DNA of 64,000 bases from NCBI GenBank assembly GCA_013400115.1, contig VXBP01010393.1, forward strand, positions 186,001-250,000. The letters are read 5' to 3'. Shown piece by piece: positions 1 through 11,470 of this stretch. This DNA is from Rhinopomastus cyanomelas (lineage: Eukaryota; Chordata; Aves; Bucerotiformes; Rhinopomastidae). The translations under genes and the position numbers were made by a program. The first letter of the stretch is position 1. Each line of letters opens with the position of its first letter. The notes under the pieces were generated by a model, which was not told the origin of the DNA, made no database searches, and saw only the letters and a program-made list of their open reading frames with translations.

Positions 1-141
1 TCCCTCGTACCGAGCCCCTCCAGCCCTCGGCCCCCCCAACCGGCAGCGGGTGCCGTCCAGCCGAACCACGGGGCCGGGGCTGGCTGAGCCCTGGGCAACC
101 ACCGGGATAGCTGCAGCAATTAGAGGGGAGCTGGGGGGCCT

Positions 142-300
142 CGAGAATCACCGAACCATTCAGGCTGGGAAAGACCCCTGGGATCAGCGAGTCCAACCGT
201 GAGCCCCACTCTGCACGGTCACCCCCAAACCGGATGCCCCAGCACCGCACCTCGGGCAAACCCTGGGCAGCCACGGTCATCAGGGACGATCCGGGTCCGT
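142..300 (-). repeat. CR1 LINE 3' end, degraded
   Basis: The + strand reads as the reverse complement of a CR1 3' end: GAGAATCACCGAACCATTC, then GGGAAAGACCCCTGGGATCA and GAGTCCAACCG. The 5' limit of the match is unclear past about 300. Confidence 0.7.
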
Positions 301-3300
301 CCTGGCCCGCGGCGGAGAGAGGCTCAGCGGGGGCAGAGCGGAGCACCCGAGCAGCTGGGAGCCCGCAGCACCGGTCCCGGAGCCCCCTCGCTCTGGAGGC
401 GCCAGCGCGGTCCTGAGCTCCCCGACCCCCTCCCGAACCGCCGCCCGCAGAAGCCCACCCGGCGCCGGGGGCAGGCAAGGGAACGCGAACGAACCCGCTC
501 CCGCAAACCCACACAGGCGCCCTCCTGCCTCCGTGCCCCCCTCCACTGCTGGGGGGGCCAACCCACGCTGAGGTCCGCGGTGACACGGACCCAGGGAGCC
601 CCACGGAGGAGACCCCAGGGGTCGGGACAAGGCTCCACGTGGGGTTATGGGTCCCCATCACCCCTTCCACGGGCTGCTCTTGACGCTCCAACACGACGTC
701 CTCGAAGTAGCCGCAGGGATGAGGGCACCCCCAGGGGACAGCGGGGTCCCCTGTTCCCCCATCCCGGGGGCAGCCCCCAGCCCCACGGGCTGCTCCAGGA
801 TGTTGGCTTCTCCTCGCTCTCCACAGATCCGTGAGACAAAGGAACACGAAGCCACTGGGCAGCGTCTGCGGGGTCAACGCGCAGCCACCCCCTTCAGGCT
901 TATTTACGGCCCCCCAGCAGCAGCCAGCGCTGGAGCCGCCCTGGGCTGCTCCTCAGCCCTGTCCCCGTCCCTGAACAGCCACAACCCACAGCAGGAGGTG
1001 GCGACCCGGCAGGGCGGCTGCTGGGCCCCAGCCCGGGCAACCTCCCCCGGACTCAGGGAGGCGGCTCTCCTGCCCGCGAGAACCTCGTGAAGGAGCACAA
1101 GGAGCACAGGGGCTGCCCCCCAGCCCCTGGGCAGGTCGTGGCTCAGGGGAGACGGACGGTGCCCACACCCACAGCCCCGCGAGCCGCGTTTTCGCTTCGT
1201 CCTGGGTGACGTGTGAGGGCTGACAGCACCGCGAGGGCAGGAGAGCCGGCTGCCACCCCCGGTTAAGTCACCCTGCGCTGGGGGCTCTGCGCGAGCGCCC
1301 AGAGACCGAGCGGGCAACGCGGTGCCCTCCCCAGCGCTGCCGAGGAGACGGAGCCCTGCCAGCACCTCCCAGCCCCATCTGCAGAGCTGGGCACCTGCAG
1401 GCAGTCACAGTCCCATCTCCAAGGGACTGCTCCCGGCAGCGGTGCCAGGCTGGTGCCAGGGAGGGGGTGGCTCCCCGGGGGCTGCTTGTGCCAGTGCTGA
1501 CCCAGGGGATGGACACGAGCGGACGCAAGGAGGGGCACAAGCAACAGGGACCTGACCAGCAGACAGCAAAGCCCATCCTGGATCAGAGGAACCTCCGTGT
1601 GAGGAGCGGCCCAGGCACCCTCAGATGAAGCAGAAGCTTGGCCCAGGAGAGCCCTCTGCGGGGTCCAGCAGCTCCACTGCAGGGGCAGGAGCTGCCGTTA
1701 GGTCCAGACAGCGGAACCCATGGGGTAGGGGCTCCCTCGGCGGGTGGGGGGCGCTGGCCTGGCACAGCAGGGACACCCCCAACATCCCGCACACCCTGTG
1801 GCCTGGGCCACACCTCAGCACCACCTCGTGCAGAGCCAGCAGCCGCAGGGCTCAGAGCCCAGGGCCGCCGCGCTCCCAGGACAGGCTCCCGTCGCGGAGC
1901 CGCTGCCCGCGCGCCAGAGACATTACTCAGCATGTTAAGGAGCACAGGGCTAACGAGGATCCCATCGATTCGGGAGAAGCACCTGCTCAGCATGTTCCTG
2001 GTCTATTTTTTAGACAGAACTGCATCAGCTTCCAGCTCTTTTTTGCCTCCCCCGGCCGAATCCACTGCCCAGCCCCGGAGAACAGGCACCACGTGCAGCT
2101 ACGATGGCCACGAGCTACCTGACCCCCAGGCTGCTGACGTCTCCGTCCGGCTCCAGGATGGTTTGATCAATTCCTCTGATTTTTTTATTACAGGAACCCC
2201 CCCGTGGGCAGCAGGATGGATGTTTCCTCTGGGGTCCGGCTCACGTGCCGGGCTAAAGGCCAACCTGAGCAGAGCTGGCCCCGCTGCAAGCCCTCGGGCA
2301 AAGAGAAGGGCCACCGCAATCACGGTCCTGGGGAACAGGCGCTAAGCCGCCAAAACACCCCAAAGCCAAGGGCTGGTCACTGACACCCAGACTGACCCAG
2401 GGCTGTGCAGTGGATGCTTAGGGAGCCACCCTCCCACACAGGATCCCGAGAGGACTCCCAGCCCCGCACACTCTGCAGGCTGACGGCGTCTCCAGCAGGA
2501 CCCGCTGCCCCAGCAGCACCTCATGAGGGTCCTGCTCAACCTCTAAGCAGCTTCCAGGAAGAGCTGACCCACAGGCTCCCAGCCTGTGGCCTCGCCCGGG
2601 GCAAACCAAGGCAGCGCACGAGCCCCAGCTCTGCTGGAGAGCGGCTCCCTCCGAGCTCCCGGAGAGGGAGCTGGAAACCCCACGTCGGGTGGGCAGCTCC
2701 ACCTGCTCCTCGTGTCCCCCCGGCACCCTGGCAGCAGCCCCGCTGCGCGTGGCCCCGCTTGCACCCGACAAGGGCAGAAAACGTCTCTTTCATGATGGTG
2801 ACTCCCCAGCATCTCCCCACGGAGGGACCACTGCGCTGCCTCTGCGTTTGCCCTAGCAGCTGGTACGGAGTGACCAGCGAGGCAGCTCTACCAGGGCCAG
2901 GGCTCCTCAGACCGGCAGAGCTGGCGGCTCCGCTGCAGGAGGAGCCGACACTCGGGCAGGAAGAGTCACCAGCAAGGGGATGTCTCCGACGGTGAAGAGC
3001 GGGCGGCAGCACCGGGAGGCTGCTCCCTGGGCTCAGGTTCTGGCTCCCACCAAGGGCAGAGCGAACGTGCCCCTGGCTCTCCAGCAGCCCTCCGGCTGCC
3101 GGCTTGTTCCTGTTTCCAACGAGCTCCTTGGGAACAAGTCGAAAAGGAAGAAGGAGATGAAACCCAGGAAACTCCCAGCTGGCAGCGACACTTTGCCTTC
3201 GGGCCCTCTGTGGGAGCAGGCAGTTTCCTTGGAGGAGGGCAACATCTGAGCAGAGAGCGAGGGCTGCTGCCCCGGGCACCCCCTGAGGGCAGGTGGCCCT

Positions 3301-3539
3301 CAGCCTGACCCCTGTGCTGACCCGCGGCCCCGGACTACAGGCCGACTGAGCCCACGCTTCCGACCACAGGTTGGGCACCACCACCCTCCCCTGCTGCGCG
3401 AAGGAAGGGGAGGGAGGCTCAGGAAACGGGCACCCGGGGCAGCAGGGAGCACCCCCCGGTGCAGAGGCCATCACCTGCGCCCCGGGCTGGAGAGAAGGGA
3501 CCCCGCTGCACCGGCAGCGCCCCGCTAACCTACTTCCCA

Positions 3540-3690
3540 GCAAAAGCAATTGGAAACTCTCCGCAGAAGAGCAGATAATGAACAAATAACCTTCACGGAG
3601 CCGGCGCCGCAGAAGCCCGAGGTCCCCCTTTGTGCCGCCTGCCTGTTATTAATGAGCCTGTCAAGGCGCCTAATGAACTCGGTGCTTCGT
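3540..3690. promoter_or_regulatory. Candidate conserved non-coding element
   Basis: The block has GCAATTGG, GATAATGAAC, CCTTTGTG, TTATTAATGAG and CCTAATGAAC in a GC-rich background. The word density resembles developmental enhancers. Conservation itself cannot be seen here. Confidence 0.3.
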
Positions 3691-4599
3691 GTGGCACAGG
3701 CGGGCTTGGGCCAGGAGCCCGTCCACCCTCTCACACAACCGAGTCCTGACGCCCGACCCGCACCCAGCCCCCGGCTTCGACGGCTATTTCCTCGCTTCTC
3801 CGCCTCTGCCGACAGCCCCCAGGTCTGAAGGGCAGCAGCGCCAGCTTTTTGGGGAAGCGCCTGCTGCGTCGAGCGAACCGTCGGCGACTCCACGTCTCCG
3901 GCCCCACCGCTGACGCCGGAGCCGAGATCTTAAAACAGAGCGGCAGCTGGGTCACGGCCAGACCCCAGCGGCAGAGCCCGGGGGCACCGGGCTGGGCGGC
4001 CTCAGGGCCGCTCTACCCTGACGGCAGCCACCTGGCAAAGAGCGGCTGCAGGCACCGAGCACGAGGTACTAAACACAAATCACACCCTGCAGGGGAGACC
4101 CGTGCCACGGCGGGCAACAGAAAGCCACTGGGAATGGCCGCCCCTCTGCCTCCCCAGGGACCTGTGCCAGGGCAGGGACACCCATGGAGGGACGGAGCAG
4201 TAACGGGCACTGCTGCCTCCCCACGCCAGCCGGTGCCCGCGCTGCAAAGAAACACCTCGGGCGCTGCGAGAGGTGCCCCCATGGACAGCAGCCTTCCCGA
4301 GCCAAGACATCCCCAAGATCCCCGCGTTCCGGCACTGTTGGCAGCCAGCAAGGGGCTGAGCCCCACGGCCCCGCTCACCGGCACACAGGCAGACCGGCCG
4401 GGCATCCAGGGCTCGTGGATGCTGGCGCAGATGCCTCCCCACGCCAGCCAGCTACTGGAACCCACGAAAATAACTGGGAACGAATCCACCTACGGGGGTG
4501 CTGACCCAGCTGTCCCGACCCACTGCAGGAGCCCCCCTGCACCGTGCCCCCAGCACCCTCCCTGAGCCCTCCGGGTCCGGCGAAGCTGGGGCCGAGCTC

Positions 4600-6450
4600 A
4601 GCAGGCTCCGCCGCCCCTTGGGAGTGAAAATTGGGGTGAACGCGAGGAAGGACCTGCCGGAGGCAGCCCGTGCACCGTTTGCTCGGCGTGGGGCTACTGC
4701 CCGAGCAAACCCGAGCTGATCCAGCGGGCAAGGCCGTAGAAAGGCTTCTGCCCGAGCACCCGGCCCTCGCGCGGCGGCCCCGAGCCCCTTGGCCGACGGG
4801 CAATCCGCTGGCGGGGCGAAGCAGCGCCGTGACCCGACGGGTGAAGGAGCCCTTCCGCCCGGCTCTGCCGGCCACACGCGGCTGGGCCCGGGTCGCGGAC
4901 ACGGGGGCACAGCCGCAGGANGCGAGGGAATGACCTTCAAAACTCATTCACCGCTCGCAGCCGGTTCGGAGACACCGCCGGGTGCCCGCCGAATCCCCGG
5001 CGCCCGCCCGCGCTCGGCTGCCGGGCAGGAGACACCCCAGGACACCGCGCCGGCACCCCGGCTAACCCCTCACGGCTCGGGTCGCGCAGCCTCGGCGCCC
5101 GGAGTCGCCATTTACGAGCCCCAGCAGAAGACCGGGCAGTGAAATGCGGAACGAGGAGGCTGCTCCCCTCCGACAGCCCGGCCAGAGCCCTGCAGAACGA
5201 CGACACCTCGAGAAATCACCCTGAGGACAGGGAGTCCAGATTTTTCCTGACCGCAGTGCCGACACTTTCTCTCCCGGACTGGAGGTTCCCGCTGAATCCA
5301 GCCCCAGCCCGGGGGGGCAGATCAGCCCTGCTGATGCGAAGGAGCCGGGCTGCCGCGGGACTTGTTTACCGGGTCACACTTCGCACGCCCGGCGGGGGGA
5401 CTGGGGCGGCATTAGCATTCTCCAGCCGTGGCTGCCCGGAGCCCAGAGCGGCGGCTTTCGCTAGTTCAGAGCAGAAAGGATGGAGCCTCCCCGAGCCCGA
5501 TCCCTACCGGCGAGCGCCCCGAGTCTCTCCCTGCAAAGATGCTCCATCCTCATCCTCGGAGCCGCAGGACGCGGGCAGCTGGGCAGACCCCGCCAAGGCG
5601 GGAGTTGGGGCTATTTCCATCTCGAGTCACCTCTCCTTAAAACTCTGCCCCGAATTCTCCCTCCGTCGCCTGTGGACTGGGCTGCAGCCAGCTGCCCGCA
5701 GCAGGATGAGCTGCGAGGGCTCCCAGCTTTGGGGCGACGGACGGGGAGAACTGTAGGAACAAGGAGGAGAAGCCCCCGGCGCCGGGGATGCTCCTCGCGG
5801 CCCTCCGGCCCCATGAGCCGTCAGCTGAGCGGTGGCCACTGGTCCCAGCCCGGGGAGATGCTCCCCGCATGCGGTACCAAACGCGGGAGCTCATCGGGCC
5901 AGAGCTACCGAGGGGTCAGAGCCGATGAGGGGGGCAGCCCGGAGCACCCCCCAGAACCATCACTGCCCCCGGCAGCCTCCTTCCGGGTACCCCACTGGCA
6001 ACCCAGAGCTCCCCGTGCTTCACTGGGCTCCGAGCAGGGCTCGGCCAGGGCTCCCCCCGGAGCCCCGCTCCAGCTCCGGCGGCTGCGAGCAGCCCCCGCG
6101 GTTGGGGGGTCCCCCGGGAGCCGGCACGGGGAGTGGGAGCTGGTTCCGCCTTTGTTCGCGGCAGCGGGGCCGCTCCGCCGCCCCCTCCCCGCCGCTCCGC
6201 TCCTTTTGTCTGCGGCTGCGGGGGCNNNNNNNNNNNNNNNNNNNNNNNNNNNNNNNNNNNNNNNNNNNNNNNNNNNNNNNNNNNNNNNNNNNNNNNNNNN
6301 NNNNNNNNNNNNNNNNNNNNNNNNNNNNNNTCTCTGGGGACAGCGGGGTGCGGGTGAGCTGAGCCCTTGCCCAGCAACATCCAGGGATGGGCGCGGGCTG
6401 GGGGGACAATGGGGAGAGCCTCGAGGAGGAAGATTTGGGGTGTGGGGGGT
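4600..6450. promoter_or_regulatory. CpG-island-like stretch around the first gap
   Basis: This region is dense in CG dinucleotides and C/G runs, contains an ambiguous base at 4921 and is broken by the gap at 6226-6330. Such islands usually mark promoters. By human synteny a divergent FRMD5 5' end could lie here on the - strand, but no FRMD5 coding sequence can be read in the available bases. A CR1 copy begins soon after the gap. Confidence 0.4.
6226..6330. other. Assembly gap, 105 N
   Basis: A run of N interrupts a stretch of extreme C/G content. The true size of the gap is unknown. Confidence 1.
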
Positions 6451-6524
6451 GGAAACCCCCCCGCGTCCTGGGCTGTGTCCCCAGCAGCGGGGGCAGCAGG
6501 TCAGGGAGGGCTGAGACCCCCCCC

Positions 6525-6975
6525 TGCAGGGCTGAGTCCAGCTGTGGGGTCCTCAGCCCAGCAGGGACCTGGGGCTGGGGGAGTGGGGCCAGAGGAGGGC
6601 CCAGAGATGCTGCTCTGAGGGGGAACCTGCTGCTGTGGGACAGGCTGGGTGGGTTCAGCAGGAGAAGAGAAGCTCCAGGGACACCTCAGTGCAGCCTTCC
6701 AGGGCTTAAAGGGGCTCAGAAGAAAGATGGGGACAGACTTCAGCAGGGGCTGCTGTGACAGGACAAGGAGTGATGGTTCAACTGACAGAGGAGATTCAGA
6801 GCAGAGAGAAGGAAGAAACTGTTGATGCTGAGGGTGTGAGAGCCTGGCCCAGGGTACCCCGAGAGGTCGGAGAAGCCCCATCCCTGCTCAGGTTGAACTC
6901 TGTGGGTCTGAGCACCCCACTGTGGGTGGGGATGCCCCCGCTCAGCAGGCAGCTCATCTACATGTCCCATTAATG
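6525..6975 (+). repeat. CR1 LINE fragment, sense
   Basis: The + strand follows the CR1 ORF2 end and 3' UTR. It shows ...GAGAAGAGAAGCTCCAGGG, GCAGCCTTCCAGGGCTTAAA, AGAAAGATGGGGACAGACTT, TGTGACAGGACAAGGAGTGA and GGAAGAAACTGTTGATG. The reading frame of the reverse transcriptase C-terminus is broken. The extreme 3' tail is missing. Confidence 0.9.
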
Positions 6976-7454
6976 CAGGGTGGGAAGGAGGTGTCGCAGG
7001 CAGTGGTGAGACCCCGCCAGCGGGGAACATCTCGTACAGGACTTAATTCTGCTGGAAAAACGACGTCGGGGCCAGAGCCTTGGCCTGCGTGGGCTGTGCA
7101 GTGGGAGCCTGAGCCCTGGGGTGACAGCTGTGCCCACTGGGCTGTTGGGAGCCAGAGCCCACAGCAACAACAGCGCCTGTCACATGCAGCGGGACCCGCT
7201 CCTCAACCATCTGGGCACTTGACAAAGACGCTTGTGTTCACTGAAGTAGCTGCTACTCTGTCATGTATCCCACTCGGCGCAGATTGTTCGCCTGCCTCAG
7301 CGCTGCCCGCCTCAGCCAGCTGAGCTGCCTCTGAAGAATGGGCTGCTCGGCGTCAGCAGGTGCTGCTTTCAGCACCGACAGAGGCTTCTGAGCCAGCCGA
7401 GTGGCTCCGTGAAGGGAGCGTTCACGCCACAGCAGCCACCGCTCTGGCAGCGCC

Positions 7455-7535
7455 CCACTCACCCATGGTGCCGCTCACCCTCAGCACCATTCACCCATGG
7501 CACTGCCCACCCCGGCACTGCCCACCCTCGGCCCC
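7455..7535. repeat. Short degenerate tandem repeat
   Basis: Words such as CTCACCCATGGTGCCG, TTCACCCATGGCACTG and GGCACTGCCCACCC recur at 14-30 base spacing. Confidence 0.5.
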
Positions 7536-8067
7536 GCTCCTTGCCCAGCCGAAGGGCTTTGCCACAGTACCCGGCTTGGCAGAGGACTGTCAACACCGAC
7601 CCTCGCTGAGGCAACGCAGGAGCCCCCCGACCGAGTCCCCTCTCCACTGGCGCAGACTCGGTCAGCACGGGGGCGGCTGCTGGAGCCGGACACCCGAGGG
7701 CAGCTCCACGCCCCTGCAGAAGCCTCCGCGCTCGCGGGCTCTGACCCACCAACAGCGGCACCGTAAACCCCAGGACCCCTCCGCATTCGGAGCCCCAACA
7801 GCCACAGCACAGCTCCCCAGGTCTGTATGTGAAGTCTCAGACGCTTTGCTTCCCGGGGGGTGCAGCCTCTGCTGTGGGGCAGGGGCTGAGCTCCGGCCGC
7901 AGGACACAGCAGCAGCCCAACCCCACTGTGCCCAGGTCAGCGGCCCCGCTGCGGCTCCTGGGTGGCCAGGCCAGGGCAAACGTGACCGTTTCAGCAGCAC
8001 AGGCAGGCCCAAGCATCTCTGACCCGCTCCAAACATGGGCCTGCACTTACGTGGGGCAGCAGCAGCA

Positions 8068-8200
8068 CCAGTCATGGAATCCCAGAAGGGCTGGGGCTGA
8101 AGGGACCCCAACGCTCCTGCAGTGCAGCCCCTGCAGTGAGCAGGGCCACCCCTGAGCAGGGGGCTCAGGCTCAGCAGGGGAAGCTCCCCACAGTTCGACC
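8068..8200 (-). repeat. CR1 LINE 3' end, degraded
   Basis: CATGGAATCCCAGAAGGGCT followed by GGGGCTGAAGGGACC and CCACCCCTGAGCAG resembles the reverse complement of a CR1 3' end. Confidence 0.55.
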
Positions 8201-8409
8201 TCACGGGTTCAGAAGGCGACTGAGCCCGGCTGTCTCAGGAGCTGAAGGAGGAGACTCGAAACGAGAGAGGAGGAGAAGCAAGGGGACGAGGGAGAAGGCC
8301 GCGAGGACGCAGCCCTTGGATGGCCAGGAGTGAAAGCAGGGGCTGGGCCGCCCCAGCAAGCAGCCCACAGGCACCCACGGGGAGCAGGCTGCAGCGCCCG
8401 GCCGCGGGG

Positions 8410-8630
8410 CAGTTAAGATTTTAACCATAATTTGCAGTGATAAGGAGAGGATGCAATTTCAGCCTGTTTGGAGGAGGAGGGAACCTGCAGGGCGACGCAC
8501 ATTAATTACTGCTGACAACTCGGGGACAGGCTCATTAGACAGAGGTCTCCTTCGGTTCCAGCACACAAAGTTTGGCTGGAGGCAGCTATTTCAGGGAGTA
8601 ATTATAGAGCCTGTGCTGCCAGGCAGGTCA
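8410..8630. promoter_or_regulatory. Candidate conserved non-coding element
   Basis: AACCATAATTTGCAGTGATAAG, shortened here to its parts CATAATTTG and GATAAG, is followed by ACATTAATTACTGC, CTCATTAGAC and GAGTAATTATAG. These are homeodomain- and GATA-like words within 220 bases. Confidence 0.35.
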
Positions 8631-9949
8631 CAGCAGCCGGCCACATGGACCTGCTCCCTTCCCCTGGAGCTGTGAGGACACCGAGGAGCTCCTGGGATAG
8701 GGAAGGTGCTGGGAAGAACCTGGCTGGGAGCTGCAGTGAAGCTCAGACCTCGTCTCTGCAGCCCTGCGTGAGTAGGTTCACTCTGGGCCATCACTGCAGG
8801 CCACTCGGGGTCACGAGGATGGAGGGCTCTTATGCTCAGGGACCACTGTCCTGGAGAGAGGGCAGGGAAAGCCTTGCTCAGCCTGTCCTGGCCACCTCGC
8901 AGTGCTCTGAGCCATGGGCAGTGTCTCACGCATCTCCCTGTCTTCACTTCTGGTTGCATCCATGAGGCAGAGCCTGCATCTTCCACCAAGTTCCCTGGGG
9001 GATCAAAGCCCTTTCTTGGCCCTGAAGATTGTTTTCAGGCCCTTTGTCCTGCATTTCTTCCCCTTCCTTCTCCTGAGGGCTGAACCCCTCGTGGCGGGGA
9101 GCTCCCTGCATCGTGTCCACAGCACCACCTCATCACCCCAGGCAGGGGAAGGTGTCTGTGGAGGACACAGACATCACCAGGTGCAACTTCAACAGTCACG
9201 GCAACAAGTTGCTTTGGCTTCCTAATTTTGCCTGGCTCTGCCAAGGCCCCATCATTTAAGAGCCCACGGGAACACTCATCTGCACGGGGCTCCCATCCTA
9301 CAAGGCCAAGGACAAGGTGCCAAGAGGCAGCAGCAAAGCCCTCGCGATGCTACGGCCAGCGTTCAAACCAGTCAGAAGCAGTGGGAGGGTGCAGGGAATT
9401 CGGGCAGTTCTCCCCGGCAGGGGCACACGGTGCTGCCTCCGAGCAGCCGGCCTTAGGAGCTCTGGGTCTGGAGGCAAGACGCGCAGAAGCCGAGCGCGTG
9501 GCCCTGGGTCCTGGTGGCGGGACGCCGGCCCGCAGGCGAGCGTGGCACTGCGAGACGAGGGCAGGCACCGCTGTCGCTCGCCTTCTCCAGACAGGCCGCC
9601 CCGCAGCGGGGCCCAGGACGAGCTCCTGCAGAAAAGACCCCAAACCCAGGACTGCCTGGACGCTGCGTTTTTCCAAACCGCAGAGGAGCAGCCGCTGCCG
9701 CGACCACAGGCCCCATCTGCCTGCGGGCTCTCGGCCACATTCTGCCTGACCCGGGCCCTGGGCTGCGCACAGAGGGCAGCCAAGCTCCAGGGCTAATTCA
9801 GGCTGCTCCTGGGCCTCCGAGGGGACAGCAGGACACAAGCCCCTGGGAACCCTCCCGAAGTCTGTACCCTTGAGGAGGGCAGATGTGCTGCCCCGAGGCA
9901 GAGCGACGCTGCTCAGCTGCAGCCTGACCCTATTAACGGCAAATAGCTG

Positions 9950-10045
9950 AGCACTTCACTGCAGCTCCTCCTAATAGCACGAGGCTTGACAAGCCCTGGG
10001 TTTAATTTGGATTTAATCCACACCACTCATGGCATTCCTGCTTTG
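9950..10045. promoter_or_regulatory. Candidate conserved non-coding element
   Basis: GTTTAATTTGGATTTAATCC combines homeodomain and bicoid-type (TAATCC) words in a short AT-rich block. Confidence 0.25.
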
Positions 10046-10934
10046 AAGTCGGCCTGATCCTTCCCACAGCAGGTGGAGGGGCTCTGGCCTCAGCTCCTGT
10101 ACAGCCTCGGGGGACAAACCTGCGAGGGGCAGTCCGGCCAGCACCGCCGTTACCGCCTCGGCTGCGGGAGCGCTGCTGCGGCTCTGGTGCGCAGCAGGGC
10201 TGGAGATGGCTCCCTTCCACCCGTAAAACATCTCCCCAGCCTTGTGGGAAGGGGACGTCTGCTGCGGCAGCCCCCGCGCTGCTGGAGGTGACGGCTCCAC
10301 AGATAAACGCAGGGTGACAACTGCCTGCCCCGGTGCTCGCAGCCCGTGGGTCCCGTCCTGCCGTCCTCGGCCAGGCTGAGCCGCGGAGCCCCCGGGCTGT
10401 CTGCAGCCAACAGGCCGCGGAGCCAAACGCTCCATCAGGAAGAGGCAAAGCTCCGGGATGAGAACACACGCTGGGCAGAGACGCTAAACCAAGGCAAGAG
10501 CAGGGGGAGCTGGGCAGGCTCAGACACCTCTGCAGCACAGCCCGTGCTGGGCTCCAGGGAGGAGAAGGTGTTTGCGTGACCCGTGTCTTGGGCAGTGGGC
10601 ACTGCTGCTCCTAACCCCTCCTGTCTTCCTCTGGAACATGCGTAGATGACTTTCTTCTCAACGCTGCTGCTAGAACCTTGTTGGCTGGAGACAATGGACT
10701 CCTGGGGTGTCTCTTCATCTGAAAACCCAGCGGCCTGGCCTGGGTATTTACTGCACAGGACCTTCACACTGACGCTTCCGCAACTGCAGCTGCCAGAGAA
10801 CTGTGAATCAGGGAGGGGGGACTGCCCTGCAACTCCTGCATATTCAGGGTGGGCAGAGGTGACGAGAGTTGTGGTAGCTGCTCAGGGACCACTTGGAATG
10901 GCCACGAATCTATCGAGACCCTGCTGCCCCTAGA

Positions 10935-11220
10935 GATGATCTTCAAACGTTCTGGTGTTTCGGTGATTTGGGACTTTGGAGGGGCGTTTGAGGCTCCTCA
11001 AGGTACTTCTGGTGGGTTTTGAGATTCTCCAAGGAAGACCTTTGTGGTTTTGGGCTTCCTCAAGGAGGATGTAGGGGATTCTGAGGTTCCTCAAGGAAGA
11101 TCTTGGTGGTTTTGAAGGTATTCAAAGGGGTTTTGGGGAGGATTTGGGTTCCTCAAGGGGGTTGTGAGGTTCATCAAGGGAATCTGGGTGGGTCTGCAGC
11201 TCCTCAGTGGGGCTCTTCTT
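10935..11220. repeat. 31-bp minisatellite, about seven diverged units
   Basis: Units of 31 bp start at 10990, 11021, 11052 and 11083, followed by a 32-bp unit at 11114, a truncated 20-bp unit at 11146, a 30-bp unit at 11166 and a partial unit at 11196. The core is GAGGTTCCTCAAGGAAGAT followed by a TGGTGGTTTT-like end. A more degraded unit appears to precede 10990. It is strongly strand-asymmetric (G/T-rich on the + strand). Confidence 0.85.
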
Positions 11221-11224
11221 CATG

Positions 11225-11470
11225 CTCCACATGGTGTGGAGCTGGATTCGTGAGAGCTAACGAGGTAAATGCAGCATGTTAGTCCGTAGCCTCCAGCCTG
11301 CCCAACTTACTTAATGCCGTTTCTATCGACAGAGCCCGGGAAATCAATGCGGCAATGATGGCCACTTGTTAGCGCGCGCGGCCGCCTCTCCGCAGAACCG
11401 GTGCTGCTCACAGGTTAATGAATTACAGGGGAAAAGAGGCTTTTCAAAGGCTTTGACTTGCGGGAGAGGC
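11225..11470. promoter_or_regulatory. Candidate conserved non-coding element beside the minisatellite
   Basis: GCTAACGAGGTAAATGCAGC, ACTTACTTAATGCCG, AATCAATGCGGCAATGATGG and GTTAATGAATTACAGG lie within 200 bases and lack repeat similarity. Confidence 0.35.

Larger units (their letters stand above)
1..4600. other. GC-rich non-coding stretch
   Basis: Apart from the CR1 end at 142-300 and a homeodomain-motif-rich block at 3540-3690 I recognise no gene. Long open frames on both strands (for example 2536-3585, 349 codons, minus strand) have proline-, glycine-, serine- and arginine-rich translations typical of random GC-rich DNA. Confidence 0.6.
6976..10934. other. Intergenic or intronic stretch without a gene
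   Basis: It contains the tandem repeat at 7455-7535, a CR1 end at 8068-8200 and two AT-richer conserved-looking blocks (8410-8630 and 9950-10045). No coding exon is recognisable. Confidence 0.6.

Noticed and set aside
1583..1993. A - strand frame beginning MLSR, reminiscent of the FRMD5 start
   Set aside because: Only four residues agree; the following residues do not resemble FRMD5.
2536..3585. 349-codon open frame on the - strand
   Set aside because: Long stop-free frames are expected in such GC-rich DNA. The translation is rich in S, G, R and P without a domain.
5480..6514. 344-codon open frame on the + strand
   Set aside because: It spans the 105-base N gap and has no recognisable domain; the composition is that of CpG-island DNA.
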